Assembly (NCBI RefSeq): GCF_017488845.2
Contig: NZ_CP083370.1
Location: forward strand, 2,294,001 to 2,358,000
Reading direction: 5' to 3'
DNA length: 64,000 nucleotides
Origin: Ensifer canadensis
GTDB taxonomy: Bacteria > Pseudomonadota > Alphaproteobacteria > Rhizobiales > Rhizobiaceae
Positions 26,855 to 35,416 of the stretch are shown piece after piece; within the stretch, counting starts at the first letter, position 1; each line of letters opens with the position of its first letter. The translations under genes and the position numbers were made by a program. The notes under the pieces were generated by a model. It searched no databases, was not told where the DNA came from, and was given only the letters and a program-made list of their open reading frames with translations.

Positions 26855-28144
26855 ATGGCGACCGAGCGCACCTTGCCCAACCTCTGGCATGCGACGGCAC
26901 CGGCAGCGCCGGACACGCGCCCGCTTGCCCGCGACCTGACGACAGATGTCGCCATCATCGGCGGCGGCTTCACCGGTCTTTCGGCTGCACTTCATCTCGC
27001 GGAAAAAGGCGTCAAGGCCACGGCGATCGAGGCGAAGATGATCGGCTTCGGCGGCTCCGGCCGCAATGTCGGCCTCGTCAATGCCGGCATGTGGGTCAAG
27101 CCCGACGATCTGATCGCGACGCTGGGGCTCGAGGCCGGCAACCGCCTGCTCGGCGAACTCGGCGACGGCCCGGCAATGGTCTATGCCCTGGTCGAGAAGC
27201 ACGGCATCTCCTGCGAAGCCGTCCGCAACGGCACCCTGCACATGGCCGTCGGCGCCGAAGGCTTGAAGGATATCAGCGACCGCGAGACCCAATGGAAGAA
27301 GCGCGGAGCGCCGGTCGAGGTTCTCTCGGCCGAGCGATCGAGCGCGCTCTCGGGCGCTGAAGGTTTCTCCGGTGCGCTTCTCGATCGTCGCGCCGGCACG
27401 ATCCAGCCGCTTGCCTATGCCCGCGGCCTTGCCCGTGCGGCCCTTGCCGCCGGTGCCGAGATCTATACCGACACTGCGCTCGTCGGCGCCGAACGCAAGG
27501 GCGAAACCTGGGTGCTGAGAGCCGGCCAGAACATCGTCAGGGCCAAGCAGGTGATCCTCGCCACCAATGCCTATGGCGGCATGTTTGCCGAGACCCCGTG
27601 GCAGGAACACACGCAGGAACTGACGATCCTGCCCTACTTCCAATTCGCCACCAATCCGCTGCCGGAAAAGGTCGCAAGCCGCATCCTGCCGGAGCGCCAG
27701 GGCACATGGGATACGGGCCTTGTCATGACCTCGTTCCGCATGGACCAGCAGAACCGCCTGATCTTCGGTTCGATCGGCCGGCTCGATGCGATGGCCGAGG
27801 GCACGCACCGCGCCTTCGCCGCCCGCTCCGTGCGCAAGCTCTTCCCCTATATCGGCGATTTCCGCTTCGAATACTGGTGGGACGGCCGCATCGGCATGAC
27901 GACCAACAACCTGCCGGCCATGCATACGCTGGCGCCGAACGTCGTCTCCGTCAGCGGCTACAACGGCCGCGGCATCGCACCCGGCACCGTCTTCGGCAAG
28001 GCGCTCGCCGACCACGTCACCGGCCAGACCTCCGCGATCCCGCTTGCCGAAACGCCTGTGACGCCCGACACCTGGCGCAGCGTCAAGTCCGCCTTCTACC
28101 ATGCGGGCGCACAGGCCAAGCATCTGGTCGACCGCCGGTTCTGA
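26855..28144 (+). CDS. FAD-dependent oxidoreductase of the DAO/OrdL (gamma-glutamylputrescine oxidase-like) family
   Basis: 429 residues. The dinucleotide-binding motif is VAIIGGGFTGLSAALHLAEKG near residue 30, followed by FGGSGRNVGLVNAG. The C-terminal NVVSVSGYNGRGIAPGTVFG is the FAD-contact region of D-amino-acid-oxidase-fold enzymes such as PuuB/OrdL. It probably oxidises an amine or amino acid to an imine, releasing H2O2. The start MATERTLPN was chosen because GAAGGA lies nine bases upstream. A gamma-glutamyl-ligase-like gene lies some 6 kb away, so a joint role in amine catabolism is possible but not shown. Confidence 0.8.
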   Translation: MATERTLPNLWHATAPAAPDTRPLARDLTTDVAIIGGGFTGLSAALHLAEKGVKATAIEAKMIGFGGSGRNVGLVNAGMWVKPDDLIATLGLEAGNRLLGELGDGPAMVYALVEKHGISCEAVRNGTLHMAVGAEGLKDISDRETQWKKRGAPVEVLSAERSSALSGAEGFSGALLDRRAGTIQPLAYARGLARAALAAGAEIYTDTALVGAERKGETWVLRAGQNIVRAKQVILATNAYGGMFAETPWQEHTQELTILPYFQFATNPLPEKVASRILPERQGTWDTGLVMTSFRMDQQNRLIFGSIGRLDAMAEGTHRAFAARSVRKLFPYIGDFRFEYWWDGRIGMTTNNLPAMHTLAPNVVSVSGYNGRGIAPGTVFGKALADHVTGQTSAIPLAETPVTPDTWRSVKSAFYHAGAQAKHLVDRRF

Positions 28145-28264
28145 GCGGTTTCGTCAACGCGCGACGAGACATCCCTTGCAGACATCGAAGATGGTGAACT
28201 CCGTCTGAGACGGGCGCCATGTCGACGCACGTTCATGCGCAGGTGGCACCCCATCCTCCGTCTT

Positions 28265-28359
28265 CCTCGGGCTTGACCCGAGGATCCAGGGCCTGCCACG
28301 CGAAATTGGCATGTGCTTTCGTGGAACTGCAGAACGGGATCCTCGGGTCAAGCCCGAGG
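28265..28359. repeat. perfect 23-base inverted repeat, palindromic arms
   Basis: The left arm CCTCGGGCTTGACCCGAGG plus ATCC (28265-28287) is exactly inverted at 28337-28359. Each arm is itself a hairpin (CCTCGGG-cttga-CCCGAGG). It lies in a 430-base intergenic gap (28145-28575) between convergent genes that otherwise holds nothing recognisable. It is probably a dispersed intergenic repeat and may act as a terminator for both sides. Confidence 0.75.
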
Positions 28360-28575
28360 ATGACGACCGGAGAAGTGAAGCCCGGGGACGGAACGTCACG
28401 AAGACAAGCTCGGGGCTGACTGAGTGGTCAAAACTTACCATGATCACAGCGGACGCCGAAATTCCTACGAACTTCGCCGGCGATCCAAGTGCGCTCATAA
28501 AACTCTGGCTATAATAGACAGCGCCCCGGACCGGGATGATCCGAGGCGCTATTGCCCATACTGCGATACGTGGGC

Positions 28576-30096
28576 TCAGGCCGCGCGGCGATAACCGGAC
28601 GCGGTGCCGACGTGAACCTGGGTAGACGTCTGGAACGCCTTCAGCTTCAGCGCGATCTGTTCTGATTCCACCGTCAGCGCCTGGCTCGCGGCATTGGCTT
28701 CTTCAACCATGGCAGCATTCTGCTGGGTGATCTGATCCATCTGGCCGATCGCCGTATTGACCGCCTGCAGGCCGGTGGCCTGTTCCGCCGTGCTGGCGCG
28801 GATGTTGCCGAAGACCGAGCTGACTTCGACCACCTGCGAGACGATCTGCTGCAGCGACTGGGCGACCTGGTTGACCGAGCTGACGCCATCATCCACCTGG
28901 CCGCGCGACTTGGCGATCAGGCCCTGGATGTCCTTGGCCGCATCGGCGCAGCGCTGGGCGAGCGCCCGCACTTCCGAAGCGACAACCGCAAAGCCCCTGC
29001 CCGCCTCGCCGGCACGCGCCGCCTCGATGCCGGCGTTGAGCGCAAGCAGGTTGGTCTGGAAGGCAATCTCGTCAATGACGTCGACGATGCGGGCGATGCT
29101 CGCAGACGAGGTCTGGATTTCCTGCATCACCTCAATCGCGTGGCTGACCACCTCGCCGCTCCGCTCGGCATTGGCGCGGGCGGCAATCACCGTCGAGTTC
29201 GCCTGATCGGCGCCTTCGGCCGTCTGCTTGACGGTGCGCGTCACCTGTTCGACGGCAGCGGCCGTCTCCTCGAGGTTTGCCGCCTGGCGTTCGGTGCGCT
29301 TGGCGAGATCGTTGGCTGCTGCCGCAATTTCCTTGGCGCTCAGATGGATCTGGCTGGCGCCGGCCTCGATGCCGCCGATCGCGCGGGCAAGCTCGCTGAT
29401 CGCATGGTTGAAGTTCTCGCCGAGTTCCTCGTAGGCAACCGGCAAATCGGCGGCGATGCGCGCCGTCAGGTCACCGTCGGAGATCTTCTTCAGGGCAACG
29501 CCGAAGGTCTGGCTGACGAGCTTGCGTTCGGTCGCCAGTACCTCTTCCTGCACCGCGCGCTGCTTCGTGACGTCGGAGGCGTCCATATAGACCGAGATCG
29601 ACAGGTCCATGTCGAGGAACATGCCCTTGACGAGGCTCGAAAGCATCGCGCTCATCTCTTCCGCCGAGGTCGTCTGGCGCGAAAACAGACCGCCCTTTGG
29701 CCAATTCGCTTTGACGATCTCCGTGATCAGATGTTCGGCGATCAGCGCGTAGCCGCCGATATACCAGCGCGGCTCCAGCCCGATACGGGCGTGCACCTGG
29801 CCGATGGTGCGGACCTTCGCGCCATATTCGTCGTTGAAATTGGCGTCGGCGATGTTGGCCCAGTGGCCGACCTGCGCGCCCTTGGCGCGGTTGATGTGCG
29901 CATCCGACGAGAAGAAGCGGTTCGTCTCCGGCGTCTTTTTGACCCGGGCGTAAAACTTGTCGAGCGCCGGCGCCAGCTCCTTTTCGAGGATCGGCTTCAG
30001 GGCCTTCAGGCTCGCCTTGGCGGCATCGTCAAGCGCCATGAAATTGAGACGACCGGCAATGTCTTCCTTGCCGGCAGCGACGTGTTCCGTTTTCAT
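28576..30096 (-). CDS. globin-coupled methyl-accepting chemotaxis protein (cytosolic)
   Basis: 506 residues without membrane segments. Residues about 15-180 form a protoglobin sensor domain, with the heme-ligand His in [24 protein letters not shown]-like stretch follows (about 215-265, [10 protein letters not shown]). The signalling domain (about 270-495) contains the conserved hairpin tip [20 protein letters not shown] and [17 protein letters not shown]. It should sense O2 or another heme ligand and signal to a CheA/CheW array in the cytoplasm. The start was chosen at MKTEHVA after an AGGGA motif. Encoded alone, next to a ParA-like gene. Confidence 0.9.
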   Translation of the reverse strand: MKTEHVAAGKEDIAGRLNFMALDDAAKASLKALKPILEKELAPALDKFYARVKKTPETNRFFSSDAHINRAKGAQVGHWANIADANFNDEYGAKVRTIGQVHARIGLEPRWYIGGYALIAEHLITEIVKANWPKGGLFSRQTTSAEEMSAMLSSLVKGMFLDMDLSISVYMDASDVTKQRAVQEEVLATERKLVSQTFGVALKKISDGDLTARIAADLPVAYEELGENFNHAISELARAIGGIEAGASQIHLSAKEIAAAANDLAKRTERQAANLEETAAAVEQVTRTVKQTAEGADQANSTVIAARANAERSGEVVSHAIEVMQEIQTSSASIARIVDVIDEIAFQTNLLALNAGIEAARAGEAGRGFAVVASEVRALAQRCADAAKDIQGLIAKSRGQVDDGVSSVNQVAQSLQQIVSQVVEVSSVFGNIRASTAEQATGLQAVNTAIGQMDQITQQNAAMVEEANAASQALTVESEQIALKLKAFQTSTQVHVGTASGYRRAA

Positions 30097-30312
30097 GCGC
30101 GATTTCCCTGCATGCTCTTGCTGGATCATGGAAGCTGGACGGGAGACCAAGCGAGAAAGGTCGAATCCACAATCCTTGCCGCAATCATGGCGGCTACCTG
30201 CACCCTCGCAAACCGCCATAAGGTGCAATCGCTTTCCACCAGCACTGGTATAAGCCCATGGTAAAGGAAGCCTTACGGGCAACAGCCTTTTCGGGTGGTC
30301 GCAACGCGATTC

Positions 30313-30342
30313 AACCGGAATTGACGAACATCAATTCCGGTT
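30313..30342. promoter_or_regulatory. palindrome containing an FNR/FixK-type box upstream of the globin chemoreceptor gene
   Basis: AACCGGAATTGA-cgaaca-TCAATTCCGGTT is a perfect 12-base inverted repeat. Its core TTGACGAACATCAA fits the TTGA-N6-TCAA anaerobox read by FNR/FixK proteins. It lies about 220 bases upstream of the oxygen-sensor-like chemoreceptor and about 45 bases past the ParA stop, so it could alternatively be a ParA transcript hairpin, although no T-run follows. Confidence 0.4.
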
Positions 30343-30385
30343 ATGGCAGTCTTCAAAGCGGCTAACTTCGTATGCCGATCCCTGA

Positions 30386-31117
30386 TCAGGCCGCGCGCCG
30401 CGTCGCCCAGGATGGTGCACGCGAAGCCCAGGAGCGGCGCGCCCTCACCGGCGTCAGAGCCTGCACTTCCTTGGCAAGCGCAGCTGCATTTTCGCGGGCC
30501 TTGTCGAGGTTGCTGACGCGGGTATCATCCATCGACTGAAGCGTGCCGCCGCAGTCGAAAATCTCGCGATAGGCAACGCGCTCGACGATCGGCGTGTCGA
30601 GCACGGAGACGCCGCGCGAAGCAAGCAAAGTCTTGATGGTCTGCAGCGCCCGCGTCGTCACCAGAGAATTGACCCGGGTGAGAACGACGGAATGGTTGAT
30701 GCGCACACGCGACCTGTCCTCGATCTGGCGGATGAGCTCGAGGATCTGCACGGCACCGCGCGCATCCATCGCGCAGCCCTGCACCGGGATCAGCACCTGG
30801 TCGGAAAGAGCGAGAGCCAAAGCGACGATCTGATCCTTGGCGCCGGCGAGGTCGATGATGATGTAGTCGGCTTCGTCCTTCATTTCCCGGATATGACATT
30901 CCAGCGATGCCGGCGTGATATGCGAGATGACGGAGAGATTGGCGATCTGGCCGGAGTTTTCCGCCCAGCTGGTGATCCAACGCTGCGGATCGGCATCGAG
31001 GACCACAACACGGTGTCCCTGTCTCGCCAGTTCCGTCGACAGGATCAGCGCCGCCGTCGTCTTGCCCGCGCCGCCCTTTGCATTGGCGAATGTGATGACC
31101 GCCATCTTCTTCCTCAT
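30386..31117 (-). CDS. orphan ParA-family ATPase
   Basis: 243 residues. It has a deviant Walker A, NAKGGAGKTTAA near residue 13, a Walker A' ADPQRW stretch (VVVLDADPQRW) and Walker B DYIIIDLAGAKD. There is no partner parB and no replication gene nearby, so this is not a plasmid partition locus. Orphan ParA ATPases position cytoplasmic cargo such as chemoreceptor clusters; the adjacent cytosolic chemoreceptor makes that idea attractive but unproven. An alternative start (MAVITFA) lies four codons downstream. Confidence 0.8.
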   Translation of the reverse strand: MRKKMAVITFANAKGGAGKTTAALILSTELARQGHRVVVLDADPQRWITSWAENSGQIANLSVISHITPASLECHIREMKDEADYIIIDLAGAKDQIVALALALSDQVLIPVQGCAMDARGAVQILELIRQIEDRSRVRINHSVVLTRVNSLVTTRALQTIKTLLASRGVSVLDTPIVERVAYREIFDCGGTLQSMDDTRVSNLDKARENAAALAKEVQALTPVRARRSWASRAPSWATRRAA

Positions 31118-31261
31118 TCTGTCCTGTGTTCCGTGGCCTGCCCAACCGATGCTTCGCCGGGCAATGCCGCTTAATAGAACCTTTCAGAACATGGTTAACG
31201 AATTGGAAATTTTCGTTGGCGAAGATTAACCCCCGCCCTGCCCAATCCGCAGGCAGGGCGC

Positions 31262-31294
31262 GAAAAAGCCCGGAAAACCAATGGTTTCCCGGGC
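31262..31294 (-). terminator. rho-independent terminator of the alcohol/aldehyde dehydrogenase operon
   Basis: GCCCGGAAAACC (31268-31279) pairs with GGTTTCCCGGGC (31283-31294), with a small mismatch. On the minus strand it is followed by TTTTTCG, 45 bases past the alcohol dehydrogenase stop. Confidence 0.75.
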
Positions 31295-31339
31295 CGAAGA
31301 AAATTAACGGTCAGTTACTTTAGAGCGACTTGCCGGCGG

Positions 31340-32488
31340 TCAAATGCACTCCCTGAACAGCTTCTTGGCCGCATCGAGCGTCAGTTCAACCGGGTTGCCG
31401 CCGGCGGTCGGATCGACGATCGCCATTTCCGACATCTCGTCGATACGGTCGGTGCCGACGCCGAGTGCGGAAAGCTTGTCGGGAACGCCGAGTTCCTCGC
31501 GCAGCTTCAGCACGTAGTCGTAGAAACCGTCGAAGCCACCGGAAATGCCGAGATAGGCGGCCGCCCTGACGATCCTGTCCTCGATCGCGCTGCGGTTGAA
31601 GCGCAGCACCGGCGGCATCACCACGGCATTGGTCATGCCGTGATGGGTGTTGTAGATCGCACCGACCGGATGCGACAGCGAATGGATCGCGCCGAGCCCC
31701 TTCTGGAAGGCGACGGCACCCATGGCGGCCGCGCTCATCAGGTTGGCGCGTGCTTCGATATCGGTGCCGTCCTTGTACGCGCGCGGCAGGTATTCCTTGA
31801 CCAGGCGCATGCCTTCAAGCGCGATACCGGCCGACATCGGATGGTAGAACGGCGAAGAATAGGCTTCCAGGCAATGGGCAAAGGCGTCCATGCCGGTGCC
31901 GGCGGTAATCACTTTCGGCATGCCGACCGTCAGTTCCGGGTCGCAGATGGTGACGGCTGGCAGGAACTTCGGGTGGAAGATCACCTTCTTCACATGGCTG
32001 GCGGAGTTGGTGATGACGCTGGCGCGGCCAACCTCTGAGCCGGTGCCCGCTGTCGTCGGCACCGCGACGATCGGCGCGATGCCTTCGACGCTCGCACGTG
32101 TCCACCAGTCGCCGACATCCTCGAAGTCCCAGACCGGGCGGCGGCTCTGGCCGGCCATGAAGGCCACGCACTTGCCGAGATCGAGGCCGGAACCGCCGCC
32201 GAAGGCGACGACGCCATCATGGCCGCCGTCCTTGAACGCCTTGACGCCGGCGGCGAGGTTGACGTCATTCGGGTTCGGATCGACGTCGGCGAAGATCGCC
32301 CGGCCAAGGCCGTTGGCCTCGAGGATATCGAGCGCATTCTGCGTGATCGGCATCGGCGCCAGGCCACGGTCGGTGATCAACAGCGGCTTCTTCATGCCGA
32401 CAGCCTTGCAATGTTCGGCAAGCTCCTTGATCCGGCCGGCGCCAAACTTGATGGCGGTCGGGTAGCTCCAGTTCGCGGTGATCGTCAT
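31340..32488 (-). CDS. iron-containing alcohol dehydrogenase
   Basis: 382 residues, normal for the Fe-ADH family. An N-terminal NAD-binding half contains FGGGSGLDLGKCVAF, then VPTTAGTGSEVGRASV. Metal ligands are provided by GTGMDAFAHCLEAY (Asp, His), SLSHPVGAIYNTHHG (two His). It interconverts an alcohol and an aldehyde with NAD(P)H. Its start overlaps the stop of the aldehyde dehydrogenase gene (ATGA), so the two act as a unit: probably alcohol to aldehyde to acid, or an aldehyde drain. Exact substrate unknown. Confidence 0.88.
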   Translation of the reverse strand: MTITANWSYPTAIKFGAGRIKELAEHCKAVGMKKPLLITDRGLAPMPITQNALDILEANGLGRAIFADVDPNPNDVNLAAGVKAFKDGGHDGVVAFGGGSGLDLGKCVAFMAGQSRRPVWDFEDVGDWWTRASVEGIAPIVAVPTTAGTGSEVGRASVITNSASHVKKVIFHPKFLPAVTICDPELTVGMPKVITAGTGMDAFAHCLEAYSSPFYHPMSAGIALEGMRLVKEYLPRAYKDGTDIEARANLMSAAAMGAVAFQKGLGAIHSLSHPVGAIYNTHHGMTNAVVMPPVLRFNRSAIEDRIVRAAAYLGISGGFDGFYDYVLKLREELGVPDKLSALGVGTDRIDEMSEMAIVDPTAGGNPVELTLDAAKKLFRECI

Positions 32489-33870
32489 GCTGTGACTTTC
32501 TTCAGATGGTAGGATTTCGGACGGGTAAGGTTCTGGAAGCCGATGACCGAAAGCGAGCCGCCGCGGCCGGTTTCCTTGACGCCGGTCCAGCACAAGGCCG
32601 GATCGAGATAGTCGGCGCGGTTCATGAAAACGGTGCCGGTTTCAAGGTCGCGGCCGATGCGCGAGGCGCGGTCCGCATCCTGGGTCCACAGCGACACGGT
32701 CAGACCGTACTGGCAATCGTTCATCAGCTCGATCGCCTGGCTGTCGCTCTTCACCTTCATGATGCCGACCGCCGGACCGAAGGTTTCTTCGCGCATGAAG
32801 GCCATCGAGTGATCGACATCAACAAGCACCTGCGGCGCGAGATAGGCGCCGCCATCATCCTGCGGGAATAGTTTCGGATCGACCAGCGCCTTGGCGCCCT
32901 TGGCGATCGCATCGGCGATCTGCTCGCGCACAGTTGCGGCGAAGCGCTTGTGCGCCATCGGGCCAAGCGTCGTTTCCGGATCGAGCGGGTTGCCGAGCTT
33001 GTAGTTCGACACCCAGGCAACCGACTTCTCGACGAAGGCGTCATAGAGCGATTCATGCACATAGATGCGCTCGATGCCGCAGCAGCACTGGCCGGAATTG
33101 AAGGTAGCGCCATCCATCAGCGTGTCGACGGCCGCATCGAGATCGGCGTCTTCCATGACATAGCCCGGATCCTTGCCGCCGAGTTCGAGGCCGAGACCGG
33201 TGAACGTTCCGGCGGCCGCGCGCTCGATCGACCGGCCGCCTTCGACCGAGCCGGTGAAGTTGATGAAGTCGAAGCTTTTCGCCGCGATCAGCGCCGCCGT
33301 CGTCTCATGGTCGAGGAAAACGTTCTGGAACACGTCGGCCGGAACGCCGGCCTCGACGAAGGCGCGCACCATGCGTTCGCCGACGAGGATCGTCTGGCTG
33401 GCATGCTTGATGACCACCGTGTTGCCGGCCATCAGCGCCGGCGCGACCGTGTTGATCGCGGTCATGTAGGGGTAGTTCCACGGCGCGATGACGAAGACCA
33501 CGCCATGCGGCTCGCGCTCGATACGACGGCCAAAGCGGTCGCTCTCTTCGACGAGGATCGGCTTCAGCGCGTCGGCAGCAATCGAAGCGACATAGTTCGA
33601 GCGCTCGTTGAAACCCTTGAACTCGCCGCCGTGGCGCACCGGCCGGCCCATCTGCCAGGCCAGTTCCGGCACGACCTCGTCGACCATCTCGTTGAGACGG
33701 GCAACGCCTGATAGTACCAGGTTGACGCGCTCGTCCAGCGGACGGCGGGCCCAGCTCTTCTGCGCCTGGCGCGCGTGGGCGACGGCCTGCTTGGCCATTT
33801 CCAGCGGCAGCGCCGGGCGCTCGGCATAAACCTCTCCGTTCACCGGAGAAATACACTTGATCATGCTCAT
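32485..33870 (-). CDS. NAD(P)-dependent aldehyde dehydrogenase
   Basis: 461 residues. VIAPWNYPYMTAINTVAPAL is the coenzyme-binding stretch, LELGGKDPGYV carries the general-base Glu, and FNSGQCCCGIERIYVHE carries the catalytic Cys. FMREETFGPAVGIMKV completes the family pattern. The start MSMIKCISP is preceded by an AGGAAG motif. It lies between the ligase-like GS gene and the Fe-ADH gene, consistent with oxidation of an aldehyde derived from a gamma-glutamylated or free amine (inference). Confidence 0.88.
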   Translation of the reverse strand: MSMIKCISPVNGEVYAERPALPLEMAKQAVAHARQAQKSWARRPLDERVNLVLSGVARLNEMVDEVVPELAWQMGRPVRHGGEFKGFNERSNYVASIAADALKPILVEESDRFGRRIEREPHGVVFVIAPWNYPYMTAINTVAPALMAGNTVVIKHASQTILVGERMVRAFVEAGVPADVFQNVFLDHETTAALIAAKSFDFINFTGSVEGGRSIERAAAGTFTGLGLELGGKDPGYVMEDADLDAAVDTLMDGATFNSGQCCCGIERIYVHESLYDAFVEKSVAWVSNYKLGNPLDPETTLGPMAHKRFAATVREQIADAIAKGAKALVDPKLFPQDDGGAYLAPQVLVDVDHSMAFMREETFGPAVGIMKVKSDSQAIELMNDCQYGLTVSLWTQDADRASRIGRDLETGTVFMNRADYLDPALCWTGVKETGRGGSLSVIGFQNLTRPKSYHLKKVTA

Positions 33871-33956
33871 GATCGTCTTCCTGCTTCCATTTCGAATGAC
33901 GGCGTAGCCGGCCCTTGGTACCGGACCGGCCACTGAGATCTAAGTTTCCGGCCTTG

Positions 33957-35324
33957 TCAGGCCCGCTCGAAGCCGCGCGCCACTTCCCAGTCGGTGACGC
34001 GACGGTCGTATTCTTCCTGCTCCCACTCGGCCGCGCGGACATAGTGGTCGATGACGTCGTCGCCGAAGGCGGCACGCAGCATCTTGGACCCCGTCAGCGC
34101 CTCGGTGGCGGCGCGCAGGGTGCGCGGGATCTCGCGCACGTTCTTGCCGCCGTAGGCATCGCCGACGAAGGGCGCTTCCAGTTCCATCTTGCCTTCGATA
34201 CCGGAAATGCCGGCCGCGAGCAAAGCCGCGAAGGCGAGATAAGGGTTGAGATCGGAGCCGCCGACGCGGCACTCGATGCGGATCGCCTTGGTGTCTTCAC
34301 CGCAGAGGCGGTAGCCGGCCGTGCGGTTGTCCTTGCTCCACACCGCCTTGGTCGGCGCGAAGGTGCCGGCCATGAAGCGCTTGTAGGAGTTGATGTAGGG
34401 CGCGAGGAAATAGGTGATCTCGCTGGCGTGGCTGAGCAGGCCGGCCACATATTGGCGCATCTGCTCCGACATGCCGTATTTGCCGTCCTTGTCGAAGAAT
34501 TTCGGCGTCTTGCCGTCAGGGCTCCACAGCGACTGGTGGATATGCGAGGAGGAGCCCGCGGCCGAATAGTTCCACTTGGCGAGGAAGGTGATCGCCTTGC
34601 CGCGCGACCAGGCAATCTCCTTGCAGCCGTTCTTGATGATCGCATGCCGGTCGGCCATCGTCAGCGCGTCGGCATAGCGCACGTTGATCTCTTCCTGGCC
34701 GGCGGACGCCTCGCCCTTGGAATTCTCGACCGGGATATCCGCGCCCTGCAGGCCGTTGCGGATCGCCCGCATTACATCCTCTTCCTTGGTGGTCTGGAAG
34801 ATGTGGTAGTCCTCGTTGTAGCCGCTGACCAGCTGCAGGTCGCGATAGCCGGACTGGCGCGCGTCGTCATAGGTCTGATCGAACAGGAAGAATTCGAGCT
34901 CGCTCGCCATGAACGCCTTGAGGCCCATCGCCTCCAGCCGCGCGATCTGCTTCTTCAGGATGGCGCGCGGTGAATGCGGCACTTCGGCATGGGTGTGATG
35001 ATCGAGCATGTCGCACAGCACGAGTGCGGTGCCTTCGAGCCACGGAATGCGCCGCAGCGTCGAAAGGTCCGGCTTCATCGTGTAGTCGCCATAGCCCTTC
35101 TCCCAGCTCGTCGCCTTGTAGCCGGAGACGGTCTCCATCTCCATGTCGGTCGCCAGCAGGTAGTTGCAGCTATGCGTTTCCTGCCAGGCGCTGTCGACGA
35201 AATACTGCGCGTGGAAGCGCTTGCCCATCAGCCGGCCCTGCATGTCGACTTGGCAGGCGAGAACCGTATCGATGCGGCCGGCGGCGACATCCTCTTTCAA
35301 TTGCTCGAACGAATAGCTCATCAA
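33957..35324 (-). CDS. glutamine-synthetase-family ligase (gamma-glutamylamine synthetase candidate)
   Basis: 455 residues. GS catalytic motifs are intact: ASELEFFLFD, GQEEINVRYADAL, SSSHIHQSLW, NSYKRF, NRTAGYR and RIECRVGGSDLNPY. The C-terminus lacks the NLYD adenylylation site of housekeeping GlnA. The long divergent N-terminus and the neighbours (amine/amino-acid permease, aldehyde and alcohol dehydrogenases) suggest a PuuA-like enzyme that joins glutamate to an amine using ATP. True glutamine synthesis is less likely. The start could be either of two adjacent ATG codons. Confidence 0.85.
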   Translation of the reverse strand: MMSYSFEQLKEDVAAGRIDTVLACQVDMQGRLMGKRFHAQYFVDSAWQETHSCNYLLATDMEMETVSGYKATSWEKGYGDYTMKPDLSTLRRIPWLEGTALVLCDMLDHHTHAEVPHSPRAILKKQIARLEAMGLKAFMASELEFFLFDQTYDDARQSGYRDLQLVSGYNEDYHIFQTTKEEDVMRAIRNGLQGADIPVENSKGEASAGQEEINVRYADALTMADRHAIIKNGCKEIAWSRGKAITFLAKWNYSAAGSSSHIHQSLWSPDGKTPKFFDKDGKYGMSEQMRQYVAGLLSHASEITYFLAPYINSYKRFMAGTFAPTKAVWSKDNRTAGYRLCGEDTKAIRIECRVGGSDLNPYLAFAALLAAGISGIEGKMELEAPFVGDAYGGKNVREIPRTLRAATEALTGSKMLRAAFGDDVIDHYVRAAEWEQEEYDRRVTDWEVARGFERA

Positions 35325-35416
35325 ATTTCATCCCATGTTTCGGCAAGCGGCCGTTCCCGTGGCCGCAAAAAGAAAGGCGGAAGCTGCAGATGCGCTCCCG
35401 CCCATTTTATTATTGG

